Below are positions 33,632 to 43,339 of a stretch of 64,000 nucleotides of DNA, in pieces (the first letter of the stretch is position 1; the number at the start of each line of letters is the position of its first letter). This DNA is from Salinimicrobium xinjiangense DSM 19287 (lineage in GTDB: Bacteria > Bacteroidota > Bacteroidia > Flavobacteriales > Flavobacteriaceae), in the NCBI RefSeq assembly GCF_000423585.1, contig NZ_AUIG01000014.1, positions 62,001 through 126,000 of the forward strand. Reading direction: 5' to 3'. The notes beneath the pieces were generated by a model. It searched no databases. It was not told the origin of the DNA and saw only the letters and a list, made by a program, of their open reading frames with translations. The translations under genes and the position numbers were made by a program.

Positions 33632-34810
33632 TTACTGGCGTTCAATGATCATTGCCGAAGCACCACCACCACCGTTACATACTGCAGCGGCACCAATTTT
33701 TCCATTATTTTGTTTGAGTACGTTAATGAGGGTCACAAGGATCCTGGCCCCTGAACAACCCAGTGGGTGACCCAAAGAAACAGCTCCTCCGTTGACATTC
33801 ACGTTACTGTCTTCAAGACCCAGGAGCTTCATATTTACCAAGCCAACAACAGAAAAAGCCTCATTGAATTCAAAATAATCTACCTTATCGATGGAAACTC
33901 CCGCTTTATCAAGTGCTTTAGGTAATGCTTTTGCAGGTGCCGTGGTAAACCAGATTGGTTCTGTCGCTGCATCTGCAAAACCTTTAATGCTTGCTAAAAT
34001 TTCAAGCCCCAGTTCTTCAGCTTTTTCCCTACTCATTAGGATCAAAGCAGCGGCACCATCATTAATAGTGGAAGCATTGGCTGCAGTTACTGTACCTTCT
34101 TTACTAAAAGCAGGACGTAATGAAGCTATTTTATCCATTTTTACATTCCTGTATTCCTCATCCTCTTTCACAATTACAGGATCTCCCTTTCGCTGTGGGA
34201 CTTCAACAGGAACAACTTCGTCATCAAATTTTCCTTCTTCCCATGCCTTACGTGAGCGTTCGTATGACTGAATAGCAAATTTATCCTGCTCTTCCCTTGA
34301 ATAATTATGCTCTTTTGCACAATGATCTGCCGCTACTCCCATGGCATTATTATCGTAAGCATCTACAAGACCATCTTTTTGCATTCCATCGATCATTTGG
34401 GCAGGACCAAATTTTTGTCCATTCCTTAGATGCAGATAATGTGGGATAAGGCTCATATTTTCCATTCCTCCGGCTACAATTATATTAGCATCACCAAGAG
34501 CTATAGACTGTGCTGCCTGCATCACTGCCTTCATTCCACTTGCACAGACCTTATTTACCGTTGTGCAGGGAACATTAGTAGGAATTCCTGCATCCAGAGC
34601 GGCCTGTCTTGCAGGAGCCTGGCCGTTACCGGCCTGCACCACATTTCCCATGAGTACTTCATCCACCATTTCTGGCTTCAGGTTTATTTTGTCGAGAGCT
34701 CCTTTTATTGCGATAGAACCCAGTTTAGTGGCCGGAACACTGGATAAGCTTCCAAGGAAACTACCTATTGGTGTTCTTACGGCGCTCACTATTACTACTT
34801 CCTTATTCAT
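33632..34810 (-). CDS. Acetyl-CoA C-acyltransferase (thiolase)
   Basis: This thiolase either condenses two acetyl-CoA or cleaves 3-ketoacyl-CoA in beta-oxidation; the sequence does not settle which. I start it at the ATG at 34810 (MNKEVVIVSAVRTPIGSF), since the longer frame only adds a basic tail. The 392-residue protein has the nucleophile Cys in NKVCASGMKAV near residue 89, FEFNEAFSVVG, the His in GGAVSLGHPLGCSGARI, and the C-terminal catalytic Cys in CNGGGGASAM. The lone position favours an acetoacetyl-CoA thiolase. Confidence 0.92.
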   Translation of the reverse strand: MNKEVVIVSAVRTPIGSFLGSLSSVPATKLGSIAIKGALDKINLKPEMVDEVLMGNVVQAGNGQAPARQAALDAGIPTNVPCTTVNKVCASGMKAVMQAAQSIALGDANIIVAGGMENMSLIPHYLHLRNGQKFGPAQMIDGMQKDGLVDAYDNNAMGVAADHCAKEHNYSREEQDKFAIQSYERSRKAWEEGKFDDEVVPVEVPQRKGDPVIVKEDEEYRNVKMDKIASLRPAFSKEGTVTAANASTINDGAAALILMSREKAEELGLEILASIKGFADAATEPIWFTTAPAKALPKALDKAGVSIDKVDYFEFNEAFSVVGLVNMKLLGLEDSNVNVNGGAVSLGHPLGCSGARILVTLINVLKQNNGKIGAAAVCNGGGGASAMIIERQ

Positions 34811-34921
34811 GGTTTCAGTTTTAATTTTTTCTCTCGCGAATTTAATCATTTTATAAGGAACAAACCAATGACTTAGATACAGCCGTCTTTTTTAGTACAT
34901 TTGGAGAGAGATAATTTCTGT

Positions 34922-36967
34922 ATGAAATCTTTTATCAATAGTCTTTATAAGAATCAGGACCTTTTCTATAAGGTCTTTTTATTTCTCCTTACCACTTTTC
35001 TCATTGTGTATTTATTTCCAAAGGGAGGAAAATTTAAATATGAAATTCCTAAAGGAAAGCCATGGCAGTATGAAAATCTTTATGCTCCCTTTGACTTTGC
35101 TATTCTTAAATCCCCTGAAGAGATTTCGGCAGAGAGAGAGGAGATAAACAAAACTCATATTCCATACTATGATTACAATGCTGATATCGCAGCAGAAGTA
35201 GGAGCCGCTCTTCAGGAACAGTTCTCGAGGGTTTTTCCGGATACCCTAACCAGAAACGAAACCAACCGTTTGCGGGAATTCATTGAAAATACTTACGAGG
35301 AGATCTATGATGGTGGGTTGCTTCAGGAGATAGTCCCTCTGGATTCAGACCAGCTTATCTATTTGCGGGAAGGCAATGAAGTGGTGGAAACTACTTACCA
35401 GAATATCATAAAACAAAATCAGTTAAGAGATCTGCTCAATCGAAGGATAGATCAGGCTCAGCTTCAAATTTTCAGGGAGGAGCTAATAAGTTTATTCTTT
35501 GATTCGGTAAAACCTAATGTCACCTATAATGAGGCACTTACCCAAAGTGATCTTGAAAGCAGGTATAATCAGATTTCTTATACCCGCGGAAACGTGGAAC
35601 GTGGGACAATAATAGTTGCCAAAGGGGAAGTAGTCGAAGGGAATAAGCTCCAGATCCTAAATTCTCTAAAGGCAGAATATGAATCTCAGGTTTGGAGTGA
35701 GGCGAATTATAACTGGGTAATAGTAGGATACACCATGCTCGTTTTCCTGGCATTGCTAATGCTCATGTTGTTCATTAGGAAATACAGGTATGATATTTTT
35801 CAGAACAATATAAAAGTCACCTTTATCTTCTTTAACGTGACCATAATGGTGCTTTTAACTATGGTAGTGATAAGATTCAATGTGGAGTATATTTATGTAG
35901 TGCCATTGTGTATCCTGCCGCTTACCTTGAAAGGATTCTTTGATTCAAGGCTTGGCTTATTCACACATGTTATTACAGTCCTGCTTTTGGGTTTTATAGT
36001 ACCCGACAGTTACGAATATATGTTCCTCCAGATCATTGCGGGAATAGTAACTATACTCACTGTATCAGAACTATACAAGAGGGCTAATCTCTTCATTACT
36101 GTCGGCCAGATTACGCTGGTGTATATCCTGTCATATTTTGCATTTACCATTATCCAGGAGGGATCAATAAATGAGGTAGAGCCTGAAACTTTTTTAATGT
36201 TTATCCTGGGAGGGCTGGCTACTCTTTTTGTACAACCCCTCATCTATGCTTATGAAAAGATCTTTGGATTGGTTTCAGACATGTCTCTGCTCGAACTTTC
36301 AGATACCAATACAAAGTTGCTGAAGGAATTGTCGGATAAAGCCCCCGGGACCTTTCATCATTCCCTCAACGTGGCGAATCTTGCTGAAGCAGCTGCCAAT
36401 GAAATTAATGCCAATTCAATGCTGGTGAGGGTGGGAGCTTTATATCACGACATTGGAAAGATGAAGGATCCAACTTACTTCACAGAAAATCAAACCACCT
36501 CAGTCAATTCTCATGATGAGCTTTCGCCAAAGGAGAGTGCCCAGATAATTATCGAGCATGTAATCAATGGTATTGAGATTGCAAAAAAGAGGAATCTGCC
36601 AGACAGGGTCATTGATTTCATTCGCACCCATCATGGGACTACCACGGTTTATTACTTCCTGAAAAAGGCGCAGGACAATGAAGGAGAAGTCAATGAAGAC
36701 GATTTCAGATATCCTGGGCCTATGCCCTTTAGTAAGGAAACCGCTATTCTCATGATGTGTGACAGCGTGGAAGCAGCCAGCAGGAGTATAAAGGAACCCA
36801 CCTCCAGGGTGATTGATGAATTCGTTGAGAAGATTATCAATAAGCAAATGGAGGAAGGACAGTTCCTTAATTCAGACATTACTTTTATGGAAATTCAACT
36901 GGTAAAAAAAGTGCTAAAACGCAAGCTTAAGAATATTTATCACCTGCGTATAGAATATCCGGAATAG
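34922..36967 (+). CDS. 7TM-HD family phosphodiesterase (PgpH-like)
   Basis: I start it at ATG 34922 (MKSFINSLYKNQDL); the ORF opens 21 bases earlier. The 681-residue protein has an N-terminal helix, a periplasmic 7TMR-HDED-like domain (about 50-270), seven membrane helices (about 275-450), and a cytoplasmic HD domain. The HD domain shows HHSLNVANLAEAAA, ALYHDIGKMKDP and THHGTTTVYYF. This architecture is that of PgpH, which hydrolyses cyclic di-AMP in Firmicutes; the substrate in this organism is inferred. The gene runs convergent to a GreA/B-like gene. Confidence 0.9.
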   Translation: MKSFINSLYKNQDLFYKVFLFLLTTFLIVYLFPKGGKFKYEIPKGKPWQYENLYAPFDFAILKSPEEISAEREEINKTHIPYYDYNADIAAEVGAALQEQFSRVFPDTLTRNETNRLREFIENTYEEIYDGGLLQEIVPLDSDQLIYLREGNEVVETTYQNIIKQNQLRDLLNRRIDQAQLQIFREELISLFFDSVKPNVTYNEALTQSDLESRYNQISYTRGNVERGTIIVAKGEVVEGNKLQILNSLKAEYESQVWSEANYNWVIVGYTMLVFLALLMLMLFIRKYRYDIFQNNIKVTFIFFNVTIMVLLTMVVIRFNVEYIYVVPLCILPLTLKGFFDSRLGLFTHVITVLLLGFIVPDSYEYMFLQIIAGIVTILTVSELYKRANLFITVGQITLVYILSYFAFTIIQEGSINEVEPETFLMFILGGLATLFVQPLIYAYEKIFGLVSDMSLLELSDTNTKLLKELSDKAPGTFHHSLNVANLAEAAANEINANSMLVRVGALYHDIGKMKDPTYFTENQTTSVNSHDELSPKESAQIIIEHVINGIEIAKKRNLPDRVIDFIRTHHGTTTVYYFLKKAQDNEGEVNEDDFRYPGPMPFSKETAILMMCDSVEAASRSIKEPTSRVIDEFVEKIINKQMEEGQFLNSDITFMEIQLVKKVLKRKLKNIYHLRIEYPE

Positions 36968-36977
36968 CCTTAGCCTT

Positions 36978-37430
36978 CTACCAAACATTTACAATGTCAA
37001 CTTCTCCATCCCTGAATTTAAAGGAATCTCCGGCTTTCTTTCCGTCCAGTTCTTTATATAAAGGAGCATCTGTGGATATTGCATATACTTTGCTGCCACT
37101 TTCCAAGTCAATTTCTCCCAGGGGAACAGAAATAAAGTAATAGCCATTTTCGGTTTCTACCACACTGCCGGGCCTTATGACCTCACTCCTGTGATCGAGG
37201 TCCAGATTGGCAAGGGTTTCCTTCATATTGCGGACTCTATCCAGGTACGCGGCATTTTTTTCATATTCTGTGAGCATTTCACCTTTATTGCCATACTCGT
37301 CAAAATCAGGATGAAATTTATTCTGTTCATTCTGCCCACTTATGCTGTTCATTTTCTCATTATACTGCTCAATACGTTCATTTACGGTATCAAGACATTT
37401 GTAGTAGAGTTCTTCTTTATTTATGCTCAT
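36978..37430 (-). CDS. GreA/GreB C-terminal domain-like protein
   Basis: A 150-residue protein with an N-terminal helical hairpin (about 1-75) and a C-terminal FKBP-like domain (about 85-150). The latter resembles the C-terminal half of GreA/GreB: GSVVETENGYYFISVPLG, STDAPLYKELDGKKAGD. Gre factors stimulate cleavage of backtracked RNA by RNA polymerase. The acidic tip residues typical of true Gre factors are not obvious in this coiled coil, so it may be one of the polymerase secondary-channel proteins that do not cleave. Confidence 0.75.
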   Translation of the reverse strand: MSINKEELYYKCLDTVNERIEQYNEKMNSISGQNEQNKFHPDFDEYGNKGEMLTEYEKNAAYLDRVRNMKETLANLDLDHRSEVIRPGSVVETENGYYFISVPLGEIDLESGSKVYAISTDAPLYKELDGKKAGDSFKFRDGEVDIVNVW

Positions 37431-37529
37431 TTTTTCACGTTTTCCTTAAAATTAGCCAACGTGAAATTTAATAAAGAACAATTAGCAAAAGTTTAATAAT
37501 TACGAATATCCAAGGGTAGCAGAGATGTT

Positions 37530-37937
37530 TTATACAGCCGAACGAGGATCCAGAAGTTGAATATTGCTCTGTATTCGTTCCACCACCAGGTTCATCATTC
37601 TTTTATTTAATGCAGACGAATTGGTAATATAGAATTGATATTCTTCTATAGTAAACTGGCCAATGATCATTCCCTTCAGACTATTTCTGAATTTGATATC
37701 CTTTTGTATGGCATTTTCGATATAGTGAATTCTCTTTTCCACACTCATTTCAAAAAAAACATTCTTGTGCTTTTGAACATAATTTTTAAATGCTTCCAGC
37801 AGGAGGTCGTTCTGTAATTTGATTACCGGGCGCAAAGTCCTGTTTTGAAATTTTTCATCGGGTAAGGTCGCCGATGAGATCACAGCAGATTTAATTTGCG
37901 GTCTTAATCTAAGCAGGTTTTCATCTCTGGTATTCAT
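37530..37937 (-). CDS. Conserved flavobacterial protein of unknown function
   Basis: A 135-residue, soluble, probably all-helical protein. Strongly patterned segments include NRTLRPVIKLQNDLLLEAFK, YVQKHKNVFF and FRNSLKGMIIGQFTIEEYQF. I recall close relatives in many Flavobacteriia, sometimes labelled glyoxalase, but no glyoxalase motif or metal ligand pattern is visible here. It stands alone, with 99 bases to the gene upstream. Confidence 0.75.
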   Translation of the reverse strand: MNTRDENLLRLRPQIKSAVISSATLPDEKFQNRTLRPVIKLQNDLLLEAFKNYVQKHKNVFFEMSVEKRIHYIENAIQKDIKFRNSLKGMIIGQFTIEEYQFYITNSSALNKRMMNLVVERIQSNIQLLDPRSAV

Positions 37938-38096
37938 AACTTGGGTTTTTATTAAATATAAGAAAAGTACTTATAGAGATGTGGAAAAGGGTTTTACACT
38001 TATAAACGTGTTGTGAACAATGGAAGCAGCGTTAAAATCCTTCTAATAGTTTTAAAGGCTCCCGTGATCTTTTTATCTTTAGAAAAAGCCACTTTT

Positions 38097-39449
38097 ATGA
38101 TCCTTTCCCAAAATCCTTATTCCGGTGAAACTCTAAAGGAACACAAGGAATTTACTTCAAATGACATTGATAATGCTCTTAAAAAAGCAAGTTCTGCATT
38201 TAAATTCTGGAGAAATGAAACCTTTTCTAAGCGTTCTCAACTCATGCTTAAAGCTGCGGAAGAATTAGAGGAAAACAAGAAGGAATATGCCAGAACAATT
38301 ACTCTGGAAATGGGAAAACCAATTACCCAATCTCTGGCCGAAATTGAAAAATGTGCATGGGTGTGTAGATATTATGCTGAAACAGCCGAAGAGCATCTGG
38401 CTCCTGAAGAAATAGCTACAGATGCCGGGAGAAGCTATGTGAATTATGCTCCCATGGGAGTGGTGCTGGCAATTATGCCCTGGAATTACCCTTTTTGGCA
38501 GGTATTTAGATTTGCTGCCCCGGCACTTATGGCCGGAAATGTTGGGTTACTTAAACATGCCAGTAACACTATGATGTGTGGGGAAAAGATTGAGCAGGTC
38601 TTTAAACGGGCAGGCATTCCAGAGGGGGGCTTTCAGAACCTAATAATTGGAAGTAAAAAAGTAGAGGAAGTGCTTCGCGATGAGAGAGTAAAGGCGGTTA
38701 CCTTAACCGGCAGCGGACCGGCAGGAAGTGCTGTTGCCGAAACAGCCGGAAAACTCATCAAAAAATCTGTACTTGAATTAGGCGGCAGTAATGCTTTAGT
38801 GATCTTCGAAGATGCTAATCTTGAGGAGTCTGTAGGTACCTGCGTACAGGCCCGCTTTCAAAATACAGGTCAAAGTTGTATTGCAGGAAAAAGACTGCTG
38901 CTCCACAAAGACATAGCAGATAAATTTACAGAGTTGTTCCTTAAAAAGGTAAAGGAACTGAAAGCCGGAGATCCCCTGGACGAGGAAACTTATATAGGAG
39001 TGCAGGCAAGGGAAGATCTGGCGAAAGATCTTGAGGAGCAGGTAAAAAGGTCTGTTGAAATGGGCGCAAAACTTTTAACAGGAGGGGATCGAAAAAAGGC
39101 ATTTTTTGCACCTGCTGTTTTAGGAAGAGTTACTAAAGAGATGCCGGTTTTTAAAGAGGAAACTTTCGGTCCGGCGATAGGGATAACAATTTTTAATAAG
39201 GATGAAGAGGCTGTGGATCTCATTAATGTCACAAAATTTGGTCTGGGAGTTTCCCTGTTTACCAGCAGTCATGAAAGAGCCGAAAAATTAATTCCAAGTA
39301 TTGAAGATGGGGCTGTGTTTGTCAATGAACTTGTAAAAAGCGATCCGCGCCTTCCGTTTGGTGGAACGAAGGAATCAGGTTATGGCCGTGAACTTTCTAG
39401 ATTCGGGATCAGGGAATTTGTAAATATTCAAACTATCTATTTTAAATAA
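38097..39449 (+). CDS. NAD(P)-dependent aldehyde dehydrogenase (succinate-semialdehyde type)
   Basis: I start it at ATG 38097 (MILSQNPYSGETLKEHKEF); the frame opens 28 codons earlier with no supporting sequence. The 450-residue enzyme keeps the general-base Glu in LELGGSNALVIFED and the nucleophile Cys in FQNTGQSCIAGKRLL, plus VFKEETFGPAIG and FGGTKESGYGREL. Length and the RLPFGGTKESGYGR region resemble succinate-semialdehyde dehydrogenases of the GabD/Sad type. The substrate is not certain. A Nudix gene follows 5 bases later. Confidence 0.88.
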   Translation: MILSQNPYSGETLKEHKEFTSNDIDNALKKASSAFKFWRNETFSKRSQLMLKAAEELEENKKEYARTITLEMGKPITQSLAEIEKCAWVCRYYAETAEEHLAPEEIATDAGRSYVNYAPMGVVLAIMPWNYPFWQVFRFAAPALMAGNVGLLKHASNTMMCGEKIEQVFKRAGIPEGGFQNLIIGSKKVEEVLRDERVKAVTLTGSGPAGSAVAETAGKLIKKSVLELGGSNALVIFEDANLEESVGTCVQARFQNTGQSCIAGKRLLLHKDIADKFTELFLKKVKELKAGDPLDEETYIGVQAREDLAKDLEEQVKRSVEMGAKLLTGGDRKKAFFAPAVLGRVTKEMPVFKEETFGPAIGITIFNKDEEAVDLINVTKFGLGVSLFTSSHERAEKLIPSIEDGAVFVNELVKSDPRLPFGGTKESGYGRELSRFGIREFVNIQTIYFK

Positions 39450-39454
39450 AAAAG

Positions 39455-39880
39455 ATGTCCAAACAAAATATTGCAGTAACTACAGATAGCGTAATATTTA
39501 GTACTCAAAACGGTGAGACTAAAGTTCTTCTGGTAAAGCGAAAACAGGATCCTTTCAAAGGAAAGTGGGCTCTTCCGGGTGGTTTCCTTGAGGATGAGGA
39601 ACCGCTGGAAGACGGTGCGAAAAGGGAACTTGAAGAAGAGACGGGACTCAAGGTCACAACACTTAAACAACTAAAAGCTTATGGTACTCCGGGGCGCGAT
39701 CCCCGCGGCCGGACCATCAGCATCGTCTTTTATGGTGAGACCGGTTCGGAAGAAGAAGTCAAAGGAAATGATGACGCCGAAGAAGCTAACTGGTTTTTAC
39801 TCAATGACCTGCCTCAACTTGCTTTTGATCATTCCGAAATTTTAGAGGAGGTAAAACAGGTTTTTTACTCCAACAGCTAA
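39455..39880 (+). CDS. Nudix hydrolase
   Basis: The 141-residue protein has a complete Nudix box, GGFLEDEEPLEDGAKRELEE followed by ETGL, near residues 46-69, which binds metal for hydrolysing nucleoside diphosphates linked to other groups. The N-terminal IAVTTDSVIF and LLVKRKQDPFKGKWALPGG fit the ADP-ribose or NAD-related branch. The substrate cannot be read. It is in a likely operon with the aldehyde dehydrogenase and the thioesterase. Confidence 0.9.
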   Translation: MSKQNIAVTTDSVIFSTQNGETKVLLVKRKQDPFKGKWALPGGFLEDEEPLEDGAKRELEEETGLKVTTLKQLKAYGTPGRDPRGRTISIVFYGETGSEEEVKGNDDAEEANWFLLNDLPQLAFDHSEILEEVKQVFYSNS

Positions 39881-39901
39881 TTTAATTTTAATATTTTTTT
39901 C

Positions 39902-40291
39902 ATGAGATTTCATACCCGAAAATGGATCAAGCCGCAGGATCTCAATCCCAACGGAACCTTATTTGGAGGCCGGCTTTTAGAGTGGATAGACGAGGAAGCT
40001 GCTCTTTACGCTATTATTCAGCTGGAAAATCCCCGTACCGTTACAAAATTTATGAGCGAGATCGATTTTAAAAGTTCTGCCAGGGAAGGAGACATTGTAG
40101 AAATTGGAACGGATGTGGTGAAGTTTGGTAAAGCTTCATTAACTCTTAAATGTGAAGTAAGAAACAAGATGACCCGGGAAGTCATTATAACCATTGAAAA
40201 GATCGTTATGGTAAGTCTTGATGAAGAAGGAAAAGCCCGGCCCCATGGCAAAACAAAGATTGAATATGTAAAGGACAGGTTAGAAGATTAA
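39902..40291 (+). CDS. Acyl-CoA thioesterase (YciA-like hotdog)
   Basis: A 129-residue single hotdog domain with NPNGTLFGGRLLEWIDEEAA, where the Asn-to-Asp region forms the active site of the YciA/BACH group, then FKSSAREGDIVEIGTDV. It hydrolyses acyl-CoA to free acid and CoA. It begins 21 bases after the Nudix gene and is the last gene of that group. It converges on the EEP-family gene. Confidence 0.88.
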   Translation: MRFHTRKWIKPQDLNPNGTLFGGRLLEWIDEEAALYAIIQLENPRTVTKFMSEIDFKSSAREGDIVEIGTDVVKFGKASLTLKCEVRNKMTREVIITIEKIVMVSLDEEGKARPHGKTKIEYVKDRLED

Positions 40292-40294
40292 TTT

Positions 40295-41392
40295 TCACTC
40301 CTTTCCTTCAGCTTTTTCCTTTCGATCTTTTTTATCTTCTTTTTTGATCTGGTCTTCTGCCTCCTTCATTTCGGCTTCATCTGGCGGTGATTTCTTTTGA
40401 ATGGCTCCTCCTTGCGGTTCCAGACTTAACCTGGCATAAAGAGGGAAGTGGTCAGACTCAATATTGTTTCCTACATGCATTTGAACCAACCGAAATTCTT
40501 CTGAAACAAATAAATGATCGAGTGGCCACCTCATGAGCCAACTGTCTGCATTATAGGTATTAAAAAATCCTCTACCAATACGGGGATCAAGTAAGCCACT
40601 TATCTTTTGAAAAAGCTGTGTAGATTCAGACCAGGCTACATCATTAAAATCTCCCGCCACTATTACCGGAAGCTCTTCTTCTTTTGCCATTTTTGCGACC
40701 ATCATCATTTGCGCATCCCTGTCAGTTGAAGAGGCATCATGAGGAGGCATTGGAGGAGTGGGATGTATAACATGTAATCTAATGAGTTCCCGGGAGGGTA
40801 GAACCACCCTGGCGTGCATTGAAGGAATACTGTCTTCCAGAAGGAATCTAATTTGCGGCTCTACCAGTTCAAGACGTGAAAAGACCAGCATGCCGTAGGT
40901 ATTGTCCAGTGGCATTTCTATTCGATATTCATAACCATAATTTTTTAATCCTTTTCTTATTTCCTCCTGCCAAACCCTGTCTGTTTCGGTAAAAATGATC
41001 AGGTCAGGGTTTTGCAGAAAAATTTCATTGATAAGCATGTGGTATTCCTTATTCTTCTGAAGCACATTGGCAGCCATAATGCTTATACTACGCTGAGGAA
41101 TTGCGGCATCATTTTTATTCACCTCGACTTTAGAAAAAGGTGTATAGGGAAAGATCTTTGTTAGCTGAAGAAGAAAGCAGGCACCCAGGACAATTATGAA
41201 GGTGTAATCTCTCCAGCTGCGGATATTGAACCTGAAAAAATAAACCAACAGTGCAACCAGTGTAAGGATAGTTAACTGCACATGAGGAAAGTCAAACATT
41301 CGTATCCACCAGTAATCTGAAGCTACAAAAGGAAATAGAGAAAGTATTACAGCCAGAATTCCGAAGCCCTGGAGAAAAGGTTTTAAATGCAT
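40295..41392 (-). CDS. Endonuclease/exonuclease/phosphatase family protein, membrane-anchored
   Basis: The 365-residue protein has about three N-terminal membrane helices (about 8-28, 38-52, 60-80), then an EEP domain (about 100-330). Catalytic motifs are SIMAANVLQKN, LIIFTETD, VAGDFNDVAWSE and SDHFPLYARL, complete for a metal-dependent phosphodiesterase. Members of this membrane subgroup are thought to act outside the cytoplasm on nucleic acid or phospholipid; the substrate is unknown. The tail from about 340 is very rich in Lys and Glu. Confidence 0.88.
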   Translation of the reverse strand: MHLKPFLQGFGILAVILSLFPFVASDYWWIRMFDFPHVQLTILTLVALLVYFFRFNIRSWRDYTFIIVLGACFLLQLTKIFPYTPFSKVEVNKNDAAIPQRSISIMAANVLQKNKEYHMLINEIFLQNPDLIIFTETDRVWQEEIRKGLKNYGYEYRIEMPLDNTYGMLVFSRLELVEPQIRFLLEDSIPSMHARVVLPSRELIRLHVIHPTPPMPPHDASSTDRDAQMMMVAKMAKEEELPVIVAGDFNDVAWSESTQLFQKISGLLDPRIGRGFFNTYNADSWLMRWPLDHLFVSEEFRLVQMHVGNNIESDHFPLYARLSLEPQGGAIQKKSPPDEAEMKEAEDQIKKEDKKDRKEKAEGKE

Positions 41393-41503
41393 GAAGAATT
41401 AGCCTTAGATTAAGAAGCAATTTAATTCTCATCTAAAATACGTTATTCCGGGAGTTCTCAGGGAAATTTGAAAGCTTTTACTTTCTTTCTGACTTAGAAG
41501 CCT

Positions 41504-42835
41504 TTATTCGAGCCGCTTGGATTTATCTATTGCCATTTCAGGCTGAGAATTATCAGAAGTGCTTGAATAACTTTTTAAAGCTTTAACAATATCATCGCCC
41601 GAAGGAGATTCAAATAACTGTAAATCAAAATAAGGTACGGCAGCAATAAGATGGTCGAAAATATCTGCAGTAATGGCTTCATAGAATTCCCAGCGCTTAT
41701 CTGCACTAAAACAGTAGATTTCCACAGGAATTCCCTGTGTTGTAGGTGGGAGATGTCGCACCATCATAGTCATTTCCTGATGGATCTGCGGATGACTTTT
41801 TAGATAAGCAAGCGCATAATTCCTGAATATTCCCAGGTTTGTTTGATGCCTTCCGTTAAGCAGATGCTTTTTATTCACACCAAGCTTCCGGTTATATTCA
41901 TTGATCTCTTCCTGTCGTTGTTTAATATAAGGGGCAATCAAGCCAAATTCTTCGAATTTTGCGATGTCTTCATCATTTACAAACCTTATGGAATTCTGTT
42001 TGATATTTAAAGAACGTTTTATCCTCCGGCCCGGGGATTCCTGCATTCCTCTCCAGTTATGAAAAGAATCGGCAATGAGGTTGTAAGTGGGAATAGTGGT
42101 GTAGGTATTGTCCCAGTTCTGCACCCGCACCGTTGCAAGATTTATTTCAGTTACAAAACCGTCTGCTCCATATTTGCTGAAGGTGATCCAGTCCCCAATA
42201 CGAACTATATCATTTACAGAAACCTGGATAGAGGCTACAAAACCAAGGATGGTATCTTTAAATATAAACAGGATGATCGCAGAAGCAGCTCCCAGGGAAA
42301 TTAGAAAACCTATTACAGATCTTCCCGTAATTTCTGAAAAGATGAAGATAAGTCCTATGGACCAGAAAACGATCATTAAGACCTGGGTATAACTTTCAAT
42401 AGGTTTATCATGGTAGCGCTCATGCCGCTTCATATAGTTTGTTGTAGTGCGCAACAGACTCCGGGCAATGAGCACAGTAAGAATGATAATATAAATGTTG
42501 ACCAGTTTCTCGAATACCCCCAGTAGCTTTGGATATTCTTCAAAAACGACAGGGACCGTAAGGATGAGCAGCAAAAGAGGAAAGATGTTGCTCACATATT
42601 TGGGAAAATTACTCTTTACCAGGTAATCATCAAAAGTGGTCTTGGTTTTATTTGTAAATCGTTGAAAAGCAGTGAGCAGGATTCTCTTCATCACGAGGTG
42701 AATAATATACCACAGGATAAAAACCACTGCGATATTCACCAACATGTTCAGGAAGTGAGCTACATCTGCATCGAGGCCTTTCTCTATAAGAAATTCGGCT
42801 AAAAAACTACTAAGATCTTTAATATCTTCCCACAT
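41504..42835 (-). CDS. Mechanosensitive channel of the MscS family
   Basis: A 443-residue membrane protein with about four or five N-terminal helices (to about 190), then the MscS pore helix and beta domain. These read GFLISLGAASAIILFIFKDT followed by VNDIVRIGDWITF and FVTEINLATVRVQNWDNT. A long C-terminal extension with a substituted cytoplasmic cage resembles the larger YbdG-like members. It releases solutes on hypo-osmotic shock or tunes tension. The DUF3817 gene lies 3 bases upstream on the same strand, so they probably form an operon. Confidence 0.92.
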   Translation of the reverse strand: MWEDIKDLSSFLAEFLIEKGLDADVAHFLNMLVNIAVVFILWYIIHLVMKRILLTAFQRFTNKTKTTFDDYLVKSNFPKYVSNIFPLLLLILTVPVVFEEYPKLLGVFEKLVNIYIIILTVLIARSLLRTTTNYMKRHERYHDKPIESYTQVLMIVFWSIGLIFIFSEITGRSVIGFLISLGAASAIILFIFKDTILGFVASIQVSVNDIVRIGDWITFSKYGADGFVTEINLATVRVQNWDNTYTTIPTYNLIADSFHNWRGMQESPGRRIKRSLNIKQNSIRFVNDEDIAKFEEFGLIAPYIKQRQEEINEYNRKLGVNKKHLLNGRHQTNLGIFRNYALAYLKSHPQIHQEMTMMVRHLPPTTQGIPVEIYCFSADKRWEFYEAITADIFDHLIAAVPYFDLQLFESPSGDDIVKALKSYSSTSDNSQPEMAIDKSKRLE

Positions 42836-42838
42836 GGG

Positions 42839-43123
42839 TTAAAGGTACTTTTTCTCGACATAGAAAGGACCCAAAGGTAGCACAGAGCTTACGCAAATGA
42901 TCATGAGGGTCTTTAGATTCCATCCCAGAGGTTTAAAGAGGAGCAGTGCACCCAGTATATAGGCCACGAACAAAATTCCGTGTGCCATTCCCACTGTCTG
43001 CACCATTTGAGGGGCATCCCAGATATATTTTAAAGGCATGGCAATTAATAAAAGGACAAGAAATGAAACACCTTCAAAGATGCTGATCCATTTAAAAGTT
43101 TTAACCTGATTTTCCAGTGACAT
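42839..43123 (-). CDS. DUF3817 small membrane protein
   Basis: A 94-residue protein with three hydrophobic segments (about 12-30, 42-62, 70-86). The pattern FKWISIFEGVSFLVLLLIAM with GMAHGILFVAYILGALLL is characteristic of DUF3817. The function is unknown. It ends 3 bases before the MscS-type channel start. Confidence 0.85.
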   Translation of the reverse strand: MSLENQVKTFKWISIFEGVSFLVLLLIAMPLKYIWDAPQMVQTVGMAHGILFVAYILGALLLFKPLGWNLKTLMIICVSSVLPLGPFYVEKKYL

Positions 43124-43339
43124 ATTTCCAATTTTTTATGGCTGCAAATATACTCCATTCTCTTCGATCCTGAATCCAAATTTTTAATTCATTCTCAGGA
43201 AAATCAGGGATCAGCAGCAGCTTGTTGTCTGATTCAGAAAAGTTTAAATGACCTCCTAAAAAACCCGATACTTAATAGCGAAACCCATGGGTAATAAGGT
43301 TACATTTTCTTAATTTGCGGAAGATTCAGAAATATAATA

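Noticed and set aside
37530-37937. Glyoxalase annotation for the 135-residue protein
   Set aside because: No metal-ligand or fold pattern of glyoxalases is visible. Kept as unknown function.
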